A model generated the notes under the pieces. The model saw only the letters and a program-made list of their open reading frames with translations. It made no database searches and was not told where the DNA came from. The position numbers and the translations under genes are program-made. Shown piece after piece: positions 45,340 through 57,783 of a stretch of DNA of 64,000 nucleotides. How positions within the stretch are numbered: position 1 is the first letter of the stretch; each line of letters begins with the position of its first letter. Origin of the DNA: Pseudofabraea citricarpa (Eukaryota > Ascomycota > Leotiomycetes > Helotiales > Dermateaceae); the NCBI GenBank assembly GCA_029641185.1, contig JAPWGK010000002.1, forward strand, positions 620,001-684,000, written 5' to 3'.

Positions 45340-47979
45340 CTACAGACGTCCAGGACTTGGTGGTAGGTCACCCGTATCCCAACTGACCTGTTCAGAGCCC
45401 ATTACAAACTCAAGTAATGAACCTTCCCCATTAGTACCAACTAGATCATTATGCTCAATCCAGCTCTTATCCCAAGCCACCCCATTAACCTTCAGACTCT
45501 GTACAAACCTTCCACTATCTAGCCCTTGAGCCTTGATCTCCACAACTCCACCTGGCAACTGCAACGTTACATGCTCAAACCATGGTGCAAGTACTAAATA
45601 CACAGGTTGCGTAACAACGGGATACAAACCCAACATATTCCACACGAGCCAACTACTCAAAGCGCCTGCATCGTCATTCCCAGGCAATCCAGAACGTCCG
45701 GTATGGTAAAACTCATCAGCGATATCTCTCTGCCGGAGCACGCTCTTGTGTTGTTTGCCAGGCATGTAATTATACAGATACGGCGTCATGAAACTGGGTT
45801 CATTGCCGGGATTGAAGATCATAGTCCCGGCACCGTTATTTCCTAGATTCGATTCCGAGAGTCCTGCAATGAACATGGTATCGAGTCGTGCTTCTGCACT
45901 GGCGGGTCCGCCCATTAGTGAGATTAGAGTCTCCATATCGTGTGGGATTGACCAAGAGTATTCAAATGGCACGCCTTCGTACGAGATGGAATCCCAATCG
46001 CAATCTCCACAGCTCAACGGATTGTACTCCGAATCTGCCAGCGTACCGTTCGCCAACGTGGGAGCCAGGAAGCCCGTGAAATTCAGAGATGTCACGTCTG
46101 GATTCCAGATCTTCTGCCAGCCAGTTGAGCGGTTCAGGTACAGAGCGATATCTTGCGGTGCCTCGCCACGAGCTACCTGTGAGAGTGCAAAATCATTAAG
46201 TGAGTACTCGACAGTCTTGCTGAGGGAACGCCCGAAGGTTGGTGTGATGAATCCGTATTCGTGCCAATCAGGAAGACAGCCTCGTCCTTCTTTGGTGCTT
46301 CCACTGAGATCCTCCCAGTCGAAGTTGTTATAAGGAAGAACTTCTGCGTTGGTCTTCATGGCTAGGTACCCGTCGGTCCAGTTGATGCCGCCGCGGAGTC
46401 CTTTGATATACGAATCGGCTAGAATGTTATCTGCGTTCGAGCCTCCTTGGACCTACATGAAACCGTGTTAGCTGTGAACAATTATCAACTGAAAAAGCAA
46501 TAGTTGTCTTGAAAGCTCAACAGCAAAACCATGTTCATATTAGCAATGACTTACCCGCCCATTGAAATTTCGACTCCTTCCATCCGGCATGAACCTTTCG
46601 TGTCTCCAAATATCAATCAGCGCTCTCACCATACCCTCCTGTCTTTCGGGAAGAATTAGCGTGAACAAGCTATGCAAACATCGAAATGTATCCCACGCAG
46701 TATAAAAATCATCATAGTAAGGTTCATCCGAATCCCAATTGGGATTCTCGCCTGTCCGATCCGAAGGCAAGAGATGCGAGTGATACATGGCAGTATAGAA
46801 CATGCTAAGCTGGGTCTCATTCGTGGTCTGGACATCAATCTTCGACAGCACTTCAGTGTTCCAAGTGTCTTGAGCAGCAGTTACAGTCGTGTTGAGATCC
46901 CAGTTAGGAATCTCCTCAGTGAGGAATTGACACGCCTTGTCTGCGGAAATCCACGATACGCCTACTCTGGATTGGACCGTCGTTGCGTCGGAGGGGAATT
47001 CAAAAAGTGCTCCGATTCGATTCGCATATTGATAGCCGACGGTTCCAGCTGCGAGAGATCTTGAATCGGTAAATGTGGTCTGGGTGCGTGTTGCATTTGG
47101 CCAGAAGGGATCCGTGTAGGGGCCGTAGAATAATTGAGAGCTCAATGGCGTCGAATCGAAGTTCGCACAGAAGTGAACTCGAAAATCTCCACCTATTCAA
47201 TTGTTAGACTTCTTCTTCTTCTTCTTCTTCTTCTTCAGGAATATCTAGATAAATCTGTTTGTGTAGCTTACCTGCTGCCCAACCTTCTCTATAAACTCCA
47301 TAACCCGAATACCAAGTCCCGTCCTCGCTAACCTCCATAAACCCATTACTATACCACTGTTCCTTTTTTCCTCGCGACGGTAGAAAATGACTAATATCTA
47401 CTAGAACGTATTTATTTTCATCTTCTGGGTATGTATATTTCAAGATACCAGCATGCTGGCTCGCGCTCATCTCAGCCACGACTCCATTCGCCAGACTGGT
47501 TTTATAGTAGCCGACGGAGGCGACATCATCCACGACGCGCTCTTGCATATAGGTGAGATTATCCATAAGATTGACACCTTCAAGGGTAGTAAGTGGCATC
47601 TGAGGAACCAGTCCGTAAGTAACGGCACCTCCGGTTCCACTCTCATGGAGCATTGTGATGGCCGTCACGTTTCCCTCGGCCGTATATCCGGCATTAGCGG
47701 AGAAGGAGGTATTCCATCTAGCGACACAATTAGTCGGATTCCAACCTTCAGTATTTTATGATTGAGATTAACTTGCCGTGTAGTATCGATCCCGACTTTC
47801 ACAGCCCCGAATGGTAGCGCTGCCCCAGGAAACACATTCCCACTGCTGAACGAACTTCCTGCATCAGGGCCCTCGGTCCCTATAAACAAGTTGACATATT
47901 TCGTGAAGTCCTTAGTCGAGGCGTCGGCATTGAAAGCTAGCACGCTTACCGCAGCAAGCAAACGAAAAATAAACACCAT
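45340..47979 (-). CDS. GH92 alpha-1,2-mannosidase, secreted
   Basis: Four exons (47979-47777, 47717-47272, 47192-46555, 46452-45340) give 799 residues. The N-terminus VFIFRLLAAVSVLAFNADA is a signal peptide. Family GH92 motifs: YVNLFIGTEG near the start, GNVFPGAALPFGAVKVG, MLHESGTGG, YTAWDTFRCLHSLFTL, and NDDAGALSSWLVWNMLGLYPV near the C-terminus. GH92 enzymes are Ca2+-dependent inverting exo-alpha-mannosidases acting on N-glycans or mannoproteins. The first intron (47776-47718) needs a GC donor (GCAAGT): cutting there restores the frame (TTR-WNTSFSANAGYT), whereas the nearest GT leaves it out of frame. Intron 2 carries a (CTT)n repeat. Many N-glycosylation sequons (NTT, NLT, NRS) fit secretion. 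Confidence 0.94.
47209..47236. repeat. (CTT)n microsatellite in GH92 intron 2
   Basis: About nine CTT units in the 79-nt second intron. On the coding strand this is a purine-rich (AAG)n run upstream of the branch site TCTAAC. Confidence 0.9.
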
Positions 47980-48815
47980 GTTTAAACCTCGACAGAGCCT
48001 CGATGCACAATACACGTCACTTCAGCAGGTCCTGAATATTAAACTGCGAGGTACCAGGTACATCTTATAAAAAACCTGCTGCTACCTATATCCCCTCCCA
48101 CTTTTGGAAGACCGGCTTCCAGCTAAGTTTACCGGTACAGGTCTCCATCTTTTCGCGGGGTGCACGTTCGGGGAAGACCCCCCGTCCGAGGAAGGGAGAC
48201 AAAAGAGACGGTGAGAAGAGGGATCTCCACATTATTGATATTTGTTCGGTTCGAATTGACCCCCTGTGCCCCTCTTTACCCCGCATTCGCCGTTCATGTA
48301 TTTCTGGTCGCGTTCGCACCCCGTTCGGAATCATGATTGGGACTGCCCTGTATCCGAGAGTAATTCCGGCAGTTACAAGCAGCCGAATTTGGGGTTCCGA
48401 GCTTTTGAGATGTTTGTTTTGTCTTCTTTCTTCTTTCTTTTTCTTTTTCGTTTCCCATCAATGAACAATTCGTTTCTCGGATTTTAGTGTGTAAAGCGTT
48501 TTGAAAATACTCATGAACTGAAAAAAAAAAAAACATTAGGCAATTAAAACATTAAAACATTATGAAATGTTCTAGCGTCATGTTAGAAATTGCATGACGT
48601 TAACATATGTGGTATCAGACTTATACTATTATCAAAAATTCTTTCTTAGAATTTCCGTAATGCATGCCATGGGACAGATAAAATTGCACCAGAAGGACTT
48701 TTATTCAAGATGAATTAAGACTATTAATGTACTATAACAACTTTTGGTATCCTGACAACAAAGTCGAGGCGACGAATTTACATCCGCCACGTCCGAGCAC
48801 GCATATAAGCCTCGT
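47980..48815. other. Promoter of GH92 gene and 3' flank of M28 gene
   Basis: A TATA-like TTTATAAG (minus strand, about 48,064-48,071) lies about 85 bp upstream of the GH92 start. The stretch at 48,520-48,600 is AT-rich with ATTAAAACATTAAAACATTA repeats. No gene was seen. Confidence 0.55.
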
Positions 48816-50394
48816 TTATACCGTGTTCTCTGACTTGTGTGAACAGGTATGGGCGATAGCTGCATGTTCAGAAGCATCCTGCCACTTAGCCAACTCTGCA
48901 CGAATCTGGGTCTTGCTGCGGGGGTTGATGGTAGTCTTGCTCCGAGGCGGAACACCTTCCAAGGAAAGCGCAAATTTAGCAGCAGCGACTCCAGCCGCCT
49001 TTGCATTGGTAGTCAATGCATCAGCATCAATATTGCTGGTGGTATCGCAGGCCAAGTGGTAGCATGGGTCGGTTGGAGCACCGGCACCAGTAAACAAGCC
49101 GGAGGATGGGATCCCCAAGTTGAGGAAACCAACATAATCGGAACTAGTACCGAACCCACCATAATAAGCTGGCTTACCGGCTGCAACTAAGTAGTCGTAG
49201 AGCAGCTCAGCACCAATTGCATCACCAGGGTTATCGCCCTTGTATACTGCGTATACTGGGAATGGAGATCCTATCATGTCGTAGTTGAAGTAGAAGCGGA
49301 TCTTGTCAGCTTCCTCCTCGCTAAGCTGTGAGGTATAGTAAAGTGAGCCGACGAGTCCACTTTCCTCAGCACCCCACCATGCAAATCGGACCTTGTTGTT
49401 GTATCCCGTGTAGTGTTGGAAAGAGGTTAGAATCTCCAAGAGGGCTGTGGTTCCGGAACCATCGTCGTTAATGCCAGGACCGGCTTGGACGGAATCCAAG
49501 TGAGCACCCAGCATGACAACGTTGTTTGCGTCACCCTCTTTGGTTTCAGCAATGACATTCCAGGTTTCACGCTCTTCGAAGATAGAATCAACAAGGAGGT
49601 TTACTACAAGATCTTCACCAGCTGCCAGACGTGCCTTCCATGCCTCGCCTACATCCTGAGTGACAACACCGACGGGGACGAGAAGACCAATGTTCTCAGC
49701 AGACAAAGTAGCAGAGCTGGGGGTCCCAGGAACCTGGTTATAGAGAATAACACCAAGGGCACCGTGAGCCTTTGCAAGCTTCAGCTTGTCGGAAATTGCA
49801 CAAACACCACGCTTGACAAGTGCGATTTTGTCAGTGGCATCAATGCCCTCCCATTGATCAGCAAAGCAGCCAGATCCTGTGGAAGCAATTAGTACAATAT
49901 CCCAGAAATTTCTTGATTCTGGTGTCACTTGCCTCTCTCGTCATCAACAGGTGTATCAATAAGAGAACCGGTGACACCGCTTGGAAGTGGCGTCGCATTG
50001 TTGTACAGCAGCGTGATCACGGCAACATCCTCACCGTCTGGACCAGTCACTGAGATTTCGCGAGTCTGCTCAAAGGTGTGGTTGAAATGTTGAACCCAGG
50101 AGTCAAATTGGGCTCCAAACCTGGTCTTTACTCGCTCAAGCACATAGTCCGAAGATGCTTCGTATCCCGGGAGACCAAAAGCCCTATTGCCGCCATTGTC
50201 GTTGGCAATATGATTCAAATTCCAGAGATTTCGCTCCAAGCTAAAAGTATGAGCAGGAATCATGAGAATTAATCACGGCGCATGACTTACTCCACAGTTT
50301 TGATGTCCGCCTCGACCTTTTCAGGGGTCAAGGGATCAGTAGCCAGACATCGCAAGGCAAACAAGGCCGTAGCTACAGAAGTAACGGTCTTCAT
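48816..50394 (-). CDS. M28 aminopeptidase Y (vacuolar/secreted, PA domain)
   Basis: Three exons (50394-50291, 50240-49933, 49876-48816) give 490 residues. The N-terminus KTVTSVATALFALRCLA is a signal peptide. A PA domain (about 120-210; GSGCFADQWEGIDATDKIAL to GALGVILYNQ) is followed by the M28 zinc peptidase: GAHLDSVQAGPGINDDGSG (His/Asp ligands), AWWGAEESGLVGS (Glu pair), FNYDMIGSP and PCYHLACDT (final His). Family knowledge: yeast aminopeptidase Y (APE3) is vacuolar; mould homologues are vacuolar or secreted leucine-type aminopeptidases. Intron 2 (49932-49877) requires a GC donor (GCAAGT). It is the second GC-AG intron on this strand and lies next to the other such gene. All zinc ligands are present, so the enzyme should be active. 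Confidence 0.94.
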
Positions 50395-50790
50395 TCTGGG
50401 TCTCTAGTACTATAATTATTGGGCGAAATGAAGCACCAATTGACCTGAAGATGGAAAACAAGAAAAACTGTAGTTACTCCGCGTTGGCCGTCCTTTTATA
50501 ATTTTTCATGTCGCCATCTGATCTGCAAGGTGCCATCGCCATGGATTGGGATGTAAGTAAGACGCGATTAGAACACATGATTTTTGTAGAGCTAGAACAG
50601 TTTGCGCAGGTAAATCTATCTTGGCCCAGCAATGCCAATTGTCGACATGGCTAGCATGGGCAGGTGCCAAGAAGACGCCATGATGGAATTGGCAGGTACC
50701 AAGATGGTAGCCTTGAACTTATACTTCGACCCCTCGCTTAAGTGCTTGAACCGCTTAAACCACATAAAGTGGAAGTGTAAATCAAATGAC
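50395..50790. other. Promoter of M28 gene and 3' flank of dynamin-like gene
   Basis: About 400 bp. It contains a TATA-like element (listed separately) and CCATGATGGAATTGGCAGGT-type repeats near 50,645-50,705, where the phrase GGCAGGTRCCAAGA occurs twice. No gene. Confidence 0.6.
50493..50503 (-). promoter_or_regulatory. TATA-like box, M28 aminopeptidase gene
   Basis: TTATAAAAGGA on the minus strand about 100 bp upstream of the start codon, a normal position for a fungal TATA element. Confidence 0.45.
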
Positions 50791-53544
50791 TTATGAAGTC
50801 TCGGCCACCACTACCCGCGTCTTTCTCAAGGTCTCTCTCGCAATCCTCATAGCGGCCTCCAACCTCCTTATCTTCTCGCTCGTTTCTTGACGACAGGCTA
50901 TCACATTCTCATCCTCGCCGCCAAGATCCTCAACCTTTTCTGTCGGGAGACTTAGGATCAATTCGGTGGATAAGCCCATCAAAGGGCCATCACTGTGCCA
51001 CAAGAATGGCTCGATGATGTGGTGGGTAATATGCTGAATGAAGTCTTCTCGCGCCACCTATTAATTGTTTCATTAGTTGTTGTTTCCTCGATACTCCGAC
51101 CGGCTTTCAATGTACCCAAGCTTCGTCTTTCTGCTTCGAGATTGTGGGTTAGAATGGAAAACTTACATCGTAATAAGCCTTCAGTATGTCATGTATCTCA
51201 ATCTCGGTATTCTGCGTACACGATGGATGTATCTGCTCGAATAAACCCTGCATGGGAGCCTCATTGACGACGCCGAAAGGCAAGAAAAGATCAACTTTCT
51301 CAGAAAAACCTCTACGCTGATCATAGAAACGTTCCAATGCAGTCTTGAATCTCAATAGTCTGGACTTTTTGACGTTCTCTAAAAATTGAGGATTGTTGGT
51401 CTGTAGTAGGACCTTTGTATCCTTGTAGCAAACCCTTGATATCTCTATCACAGCACGGTCTTCAAGGTTCTTACCAAATTCTGCAATCATCTCAGCAAAC
51501 CCTTGTTTGGTCCGATCTGAGGCCCCAGACTGGCTACAGGCTAGATCTAATATGCCATCACCAACTGCGATTGTCAATTTGACAATGTAGAGGAAATGTG
51601 CTTCAGCTAGCTCTTGCCATCTACTGGCTTGTTTTCTCATTAGTGATTTCAAGACTGCTGGGTTGATCATTCCCGCGAGTTCTTCACCGCGGTTCGCTTC
51701 TATTTGATCCCGGATCTCATCGTGTATAGTTCTGGGAGGTGATATCGGTACCTTGCGCGTGCTCCGATTCGTACGTGATGGTGTTGTTTCTGGAGTAGGT
51801 GGCTTCCGCTGCCGAGTATCTACATTCGAACCGAACATCGACTAAACAGTCAAAATTAAGATCAATTGAGGAAACACGATAAACTCACAGTACCAGACCC
51901 TTTGGAATCATCTAGAGCCTCACCGAAAATTCCATTTCGCTTATATTCCTCAATATCTGAGAATGGATATAAGTGTCCATGCTCCTTGAACCTATCAACA
52001 AATTCCTTGTTTGCTTTGTGGACCATTCCACGCAGCTTTAAATCGTTCGATTCTAGATCCGCGGGTGATTTCAATGCTTGCATAGCAAAATTGTTGAAGT
52101 TACGAACTACCTCTATGAGATGGGCTTGTTGATGGGTGAAATCTGGTCTTGGATTGCCTAGGCTCATCAGACGTTCATCTTCAATTCGTAATTTTTCGGA
52201 CACGGTGTCTTGCATCCCGGGGAAGGCCTCGCGAATCCTTCTACAAAGCAAGTTGGCCAAGAAGTGCTTGAGTTTACTTGTACCTCTTCTGCTCTCTGGT
52301 ATAGCATTCCATGGGCTCTGGCTGAACAAGGATGTCTCCTCAGCTTCGCGATCAAATGAAGATGGCTCGTTTGGTCCTGAATTTCGAACTACATACCACC
52401 CATGGTGGAGCGGCCTTCCTGCAATGGAATCTCGATTATTCACAAGTTCCACAATCTAAAAGCATGCCAGTCAACATTGAGGTAGATGAAATAGACATAA
52501 AGTAACAACTTACTGCTTCCGGATGCTGAGTTCGGTCACATTTTGCAAGAACACCAACCAGGTTAGCAGGGTCAACTAAATCAGCTGCCATTGTAAATAT
52601 TTGTTGATTGGCTAGGTCATCAGTGGCATCTGCAACACATCTTAAAGTCGCCTTAGTTAGCAAAGTAGTGCAGCCGTCTCGACAAGTACACTCACATTAT
52701 AATGTTTTGGGGTTGACGCATATATGAGGTCACCATACTCTTTACACCTTCCATTTCTTGCGTTGTGATTCTATTGGTGGCCGCCGAAAAGATCCCTGGG
52801 ACATCAAGAATGCCAAAATGCGATCTTTGAGGACCAGCAATCTCAATTTTCAGGACCATGCTAGAGAAGTGTCTGGGCATGGGTGTGCTCTCAGATGTGA
52901 TACCCATGACTTCGGTTGCCTAAAGTGTTGTTAGATTCTATCGAAAGGGGCATGATTTTGGCTATTATACCTCATTGACAATGTTCTCGAAGACCTCAGC
53001 CGTCATTGAGGGAATAGAGCGAGGCTCAAAGTCTCCAGGCTCGCGGCCATCGTCAGGATAGCCAAAATTGTCGATATCGCCAGCTTCAAGTGATATATTA
53101 ATTGTATCAGTTGAGCCAGGTGGTGATCTCTTTGAAATGATTCGAGTTGCAAATCTGGTACACAGTCTCCCACCTACTCGGAAAGGAATGTCTGTCAAGC
53201 TTTGGAGCAGAGAAGATTTGCCCGCCGATTGTTTGCCAACAATAACAAGCTATATGCGGTTAAGCTAGACTCATTCGAGCGTAAAGATTTTTACGTACCT
53301 GTGGCAGATCAAGTTCCTGTCCAGCCCCGCATCTTCGAAGCTCATCAATTGCCTCGAAGAGACTCTTGCTCACTTGGTTGCTGAAGGGGTCTTCGCTTAG
53401 AAGAGTATCTTGTGGACTTTTTGGTCGAACGTGTGCACTCTGATCGCTTCCAGGCGTTGTCACTTCTTCCAGAGAAGCTGGTGCCTTTGTTGATGGATTA
53501 GGGGAACGAATGGGAAGAGCTGCAGAATCTGAGATAGAAGTCAT
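50791..53544 (-). CDS. Dynamin-like GTPase (Mx-like fungal family)
   Basis: Seven exons (53544-53299, 53249-52971, 52919-52696, 52640-52514, 52455-51889, 51841-51167, 51057-50791) give 794 residues. A Ser/Pro-rich N-terminal extension of about 60 residues precedes the GTPase. Dynamin signatures: P-loop VGKQSAGKSS just after exon 1, switch I Thr in LCTRFAT, G3 DVPG, and G4 as AKCD instead of the usual TKxD. The middle/stalk region follows, and the C-terminal GED-like segment runs from about HDILKAYYDVAREDF to the end. It has no PH or proline-rich tail, so it is neither classical dynamin nor the highly conserved Vps1/Dnm1; it resembles the variable Mx-like fungal family. The T-to-A change in G4 may weaken guanine specificity (inference). 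Intron 6 is long (109 nt). The likely role is membrane remodelling, but the target is unknown. Confidence 0.9.
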
Positions 53545-55468
53545 CTCGAATATAGATTATGCCTATGAAGGTTTGAATGATGTTGGTAATATGATTATAG
53601 ATTGTTGAATGGGTGAATTGGTAACACTGATTTCTCTTCGCCTCACACTTGGGGCTATATATATATACCTATTCTTACCTGAATTAAATGGTTCGCCAAA
53701 CTTGGGAACTCCCCTAACGGCTGGCAGAACGGCGAATCCGCCTTGCATTGATTTTGGAAACCAAAGCTGTTTCTAATTTCCAGAATCCAACATTCGGAAT
53801 GTCGTATTTGCCCATATGCTTGCAATGAGGCAGAGTTACAGAGCAGCTGCTTGAGGTGAAAAGTAGATTTGTGGTATCTTAATCCCCAAAACAAGACAAC
53901 CCCTGTAAACATTACCCAGTAAGCAAACAGTTATGAATCCAACAGCAAAACTAAAACATTGGCCGAGGGGGGTTGAGGCACGGAGCCAATATCACCTGCA
54001 GGCACTTGCAGATCTGTCAAGGATATGACAATTGGCAGTGCTAAAACAAAGACGAACCTGTTCATCATGACACGCGGCTATCTGATATGTACTTCATATG
54101 GTCCAACCACATGTGGTTAACCGCCTCTGACGGTATGCGGAAAGCGTGATAACGGTTGCGTGAGCGGTCGCTAAGGAAGGAGTGAAAAATCATTTCATCA
54201 ATCAGATACACCCAGATTCCAATTGATGCAGTTCTTCCAAACAAGATCATATCTGGGGATAGCCTTGGTCGGCGCTAAGGAAAGGCTGGTCGCAGCCCCT
54301 TATTGCACGGGGTTCGACCTCGTATGATATCTGCAGAGAGGAAACAAAATTCTTCGGTGATAACTCCTGGGCCACAATGACGACCCTATTCCTAGGAATA
54401 TTCGGGCGAACCACGATCTGCAGATTTGATACAGGTTTCCTGGGTCTGTCAATTCCGAACTTCCCGGCGTCTGGAGCGGTGGATATGAACCAAGATCAGG
54501 TTGCGCAACTTCAGGTATCAGATTGGCCGCCTTGCAGTGATTCGAGCCGGGTATAAGCTCTGGGTTCCAAGATGTTGGAGATAAGACGTGTTGGGGTAGA
54601 TGCTGCCCAGATGGATGCGGAAGGAGAGAATTGTTTCAGCCTCGAATTTCACACATTGGCATGTAACCCAATTACCACTACTCCGTATCTCAGAAATCGA
54701 CGCGCGTATTAACCACGTTTCTTTTGGGATGTGGAAACAGCGAGGTCCATTGTCCCTCAGAAAGAGATGGAAACGAATCAACAATGAAGAGCACTGTCGG
54801 ATAATCTAGCTTCTGATTGTGTCACGTGCATAACGTCAACGTTCACCCGAGAAGAGCATAATCCTTTTCGTGAATATAAGCGTTTCAACACTTCAAATCT
54901 AATTTATTCCTCGTACAAAGAAATCCATGATCAAATTAGCCCGACATGAATGGAGTTGAGATAACCTCTCTTATCTCAGACGGGCAAGCTCGGCAAGCTA
55001 TCCGAGCACAGGTGCGATGTACACTTCAGCACGTATTTTCCTTGTCGAACCAGATGAGACAAATAAGAAAATTGACCATATTAAAGTGGGTTGGTTCAAT
55101 TGACAACCATTACATGAATATGAACAGATTAGAAAAAATATGAAAAGTACAAAATCACTATAATCCAGAAAGTGATTCAAAAGTACAGTTTCGAAATAGC
55201 ACACATGTATGATTATATGGCATATCATTACCGATATACGGCCAACATTTCAATCTACCGCCGATCTTAACTATAACACAGGTCAATACAGTACAAGGTG
55301 GGGGTTTGAGGAGTATCTTGACGTGAATAAGCGAACTTATATCTATACCCATCCCACTTTGAAGATAAATCATCTGATAAGTAGGTAGATAGATAGATAG
55401 CCAGAAAGACCCATCACTTCTTATTCAATTTAGTTTATTGTTTATTTGATAATACAAGAGATTACAGC
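53545..55468. other. 1.9 kb divergent spacer
   Basis: Between the starts of the dynamin-like gene (minus) and the second amidase (plus). A TATATATATA run lies at 53,656-53,667, about 115 bp upstream of the dynamin-like start. ORFs in between are short and unrecognised. A TTCGA T-loop-like hairpin near 54,305 was examined for a tRNA and rejected. Confidence 0.55.
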
Positions 55469-57250
55469 ATGCCATCATTAACCCAACAGCCATGGGAGGA
55501 GCGAGCACTTTACAAGAAGACACACGTGCTGTCCCCTCTGCCACCAGACTTCATCCATCAAGAATTATCCCATTCAGTAACAGAAACCTCATCAGTACAA
55601 GATATCCCCTCCGAGATTCTCTCCGACGCTGAGCTTGAGATTACCTCTCTCGACGTGCCATTAATAACATCCAGCATCGCGAGTAAAAAATACAGCAGCG
55701 TGCAAGTATTGAAGGCCTTTACGCACAGAGCAGCAATCGCACACCAGCTTCTCAACTGCTGTCTAGAATTTCCATGGGCATCAGCTCTCGCACGGGCAGA
55801 GAGGCTCGATGCTTTTCTGGAGACGAGCGGCAAGACGGTTGGGCCACTTCATGGATTACCGATTTCGGTGAAGGATCAATGCCGCGTTGAAGGGACGGAG
55901 ACTACTTGTGGCTTTGTAGCGAATCTCGGAACCAAGGACAAAGAGGATTGTTTGCTAGTTAAGATCTTACAAGATGCTGGGGCGATTGTGTTTGTGAAGA
56001 CGAGCTTGAGTGTTGGTTGCATGTGGGGAGAGACGATTAATAAGTGCCTATTTCTCATTCATGTTCGATTAATGAAAACTGACTTGCGAAGTATAATTGG
56101 AACTACTAGTAACCCTTTCAACCGATCCTTCTCGTGTGGTGGCTCGAGTGGAGGCGAGGGAGCTCTCATCGGATTTCATGCAAGTCCTCTGGGGATAGGT
56201 TCTGACTTGGGCGGTTCTATTCGAAGGTCAGCCAGTATCTCGAATAACAATTGTGGGAGTGCTAAAATATAAGACAGCCCCTCCGCATATCAAGGATTAT
56301 GGGGACTTCGTCCATCTTCCGGCCGGATTCCATATCATAACATACTGAACAGTATGGAAGGCCAAGAAACCATTCCTTCCGTGGTAGGACCAATGTCGCA
56401 TTCTCCCGACTCCCTCGCGGCTTTTGTAAGAACTGTAATCTCAGCACAGCCCTGGCTGACAGATCCCAAATGCCAACCAATACCATGGCGCTCAGAGATC
56501 CTCTCCGATATAACAGCAGGACGAAAGCTCAAGATCGGGTTCATGCACTGGGACGAGATTATCCTTCCACAACCACCAGTTCGTTGGGCCATGAAGACGT
56601 TGGAGAAAAAACTAAAAGCTGCAGGCCATGAGATTATTCCATGGAAGCTTGATCAGAAAACAGCGCTGGAAATTTTGCTGAAAGTCTTTTCGTCGGATGC
56701 CAGTGGTGATATCGATCGTACGCGAGCGCGATCAGGAGAACCACCGCAGAATGTTATCACTGCTGCTACGCCTGATGTCCCACCCCTCACTCTTCTCGAG
56801 TCGTGGGATCTCGCTTGCAAAAGACTTGCCTTCCAAGCTGCCGTCTTACAGCAATGGCAAGAAACGGCCGCGTCTGGGTTATCGAAAGAACAGATGGATG
56901 TTTATATTACACCTGTAAATCCGGGTGTAGCACCACAGCATGGCCATTACGCCAAGGCTAGATATCTAGCATATACTGGGACTGTGAACGTTCTCGATTT
57001 CACGGCATGTACTGTTCCCGTCGGATTTGTAGATCCATTGACCCATAAGCCGGATTCTGAGACTGGGGATCGGGATGCTGATGGTGTTGTGATCCCAAAG
57101 CCGACTTGTGATCTGGACACGCATATTCGAAAGATATATGATCCTAAGAAATATGAAGGTCTGCCTGTAACGGTGCAGGTGGTTGGGAGAAGATTAGAAG
57201 AGGAGAAGGTGCTTGGCGTTGCAATGATATTAAAACAGTTGCTTAAATAA
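55469..57250 (+). CDS. Acetamidase-like amidase (amidase signature family)
   Basis: Three exons (55469-56043, 56092-56226, 56278-57250) give 560 residues, close to fungal AmdS-type enzymes. Triad: Lys135 in SVKDQ, cis-Ser210 in GGSSGG, nucleophile Ser234 in GSDLGGSIR; the 24-residue spacing is canonical. After splicing, GSIRSPSAYQGLWGLRPSSG follows, matching the family. Intron 2 uses the donor after CGAAG and the acceptor at 56,277; the nearby AAG at 56,273 gives the wrong frame. Family knowledge: such enzymes hydrolyse small amides such as acetamide or other acyl amides for nitrogen supply. It is distinct from the amidase at the left end, which has a hydrophobic N-terminus and a TWGS loop. 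Intron 1 (48 nt) is in frame and stop-free, so retention would insert 16 residues near the active site. Confidence 0.93.
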
Positions 57251-57783
57251 ACATCCCGGGAGAATTGGATATAAAACAAGACATGACTTAAATAGTACAG
57301 CTACAAATAGTCCAGTATAGTTATATATGGTAGTCCAAGAAGAGAAAGAAATCGAACATCGGGGTATACAAGTAAAATCCCCCTACCAAAAAAGGCGAGA
57401 AACATAGAAGAGTGTTAATGAGGAGATCTTTGACCTTGGCGTGGACTTACATTGTAGTGTGAATACTTTGTGACTCAAGGCAAATTAAGGATTTCTTTTA
57501 CTAATTGTCTCGTTGCACAATTATGTTATTTTGTCTTGGATGATGCTCTTTTAGAAACCGCTCCTCTCCTCTCCCGATGTACGATTATACACGTTTTCGA
57601 TTTACTACATGAAGCTTTTCGATGATTGTAACGAAGCGAGAACAATAAATGATATCATCAACTTTGTAAACCACAGTCTCGTGCCATCAATCACTCAGCC
57701 ATTGAACTCTCCCCAAGCTTTGCCATAAATACATACAAGAGTACACCTGTTTCACCGAAGCCAGAATTTCCACCGCCCTAAAA
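57251..57783. other. Convergent 3' spacer
   Basis: About 530 bp, AT-rich, without a recognisable gene. Confidence 0.65.

Noticed and set aside
54291..54330. Possible tRNA T-arm (GGTTCGAC with short stem)
   Set aside because: Loop and stem register do not fit a canonical T-arm, and no acceptor, D or anticodon arm is found upstream.
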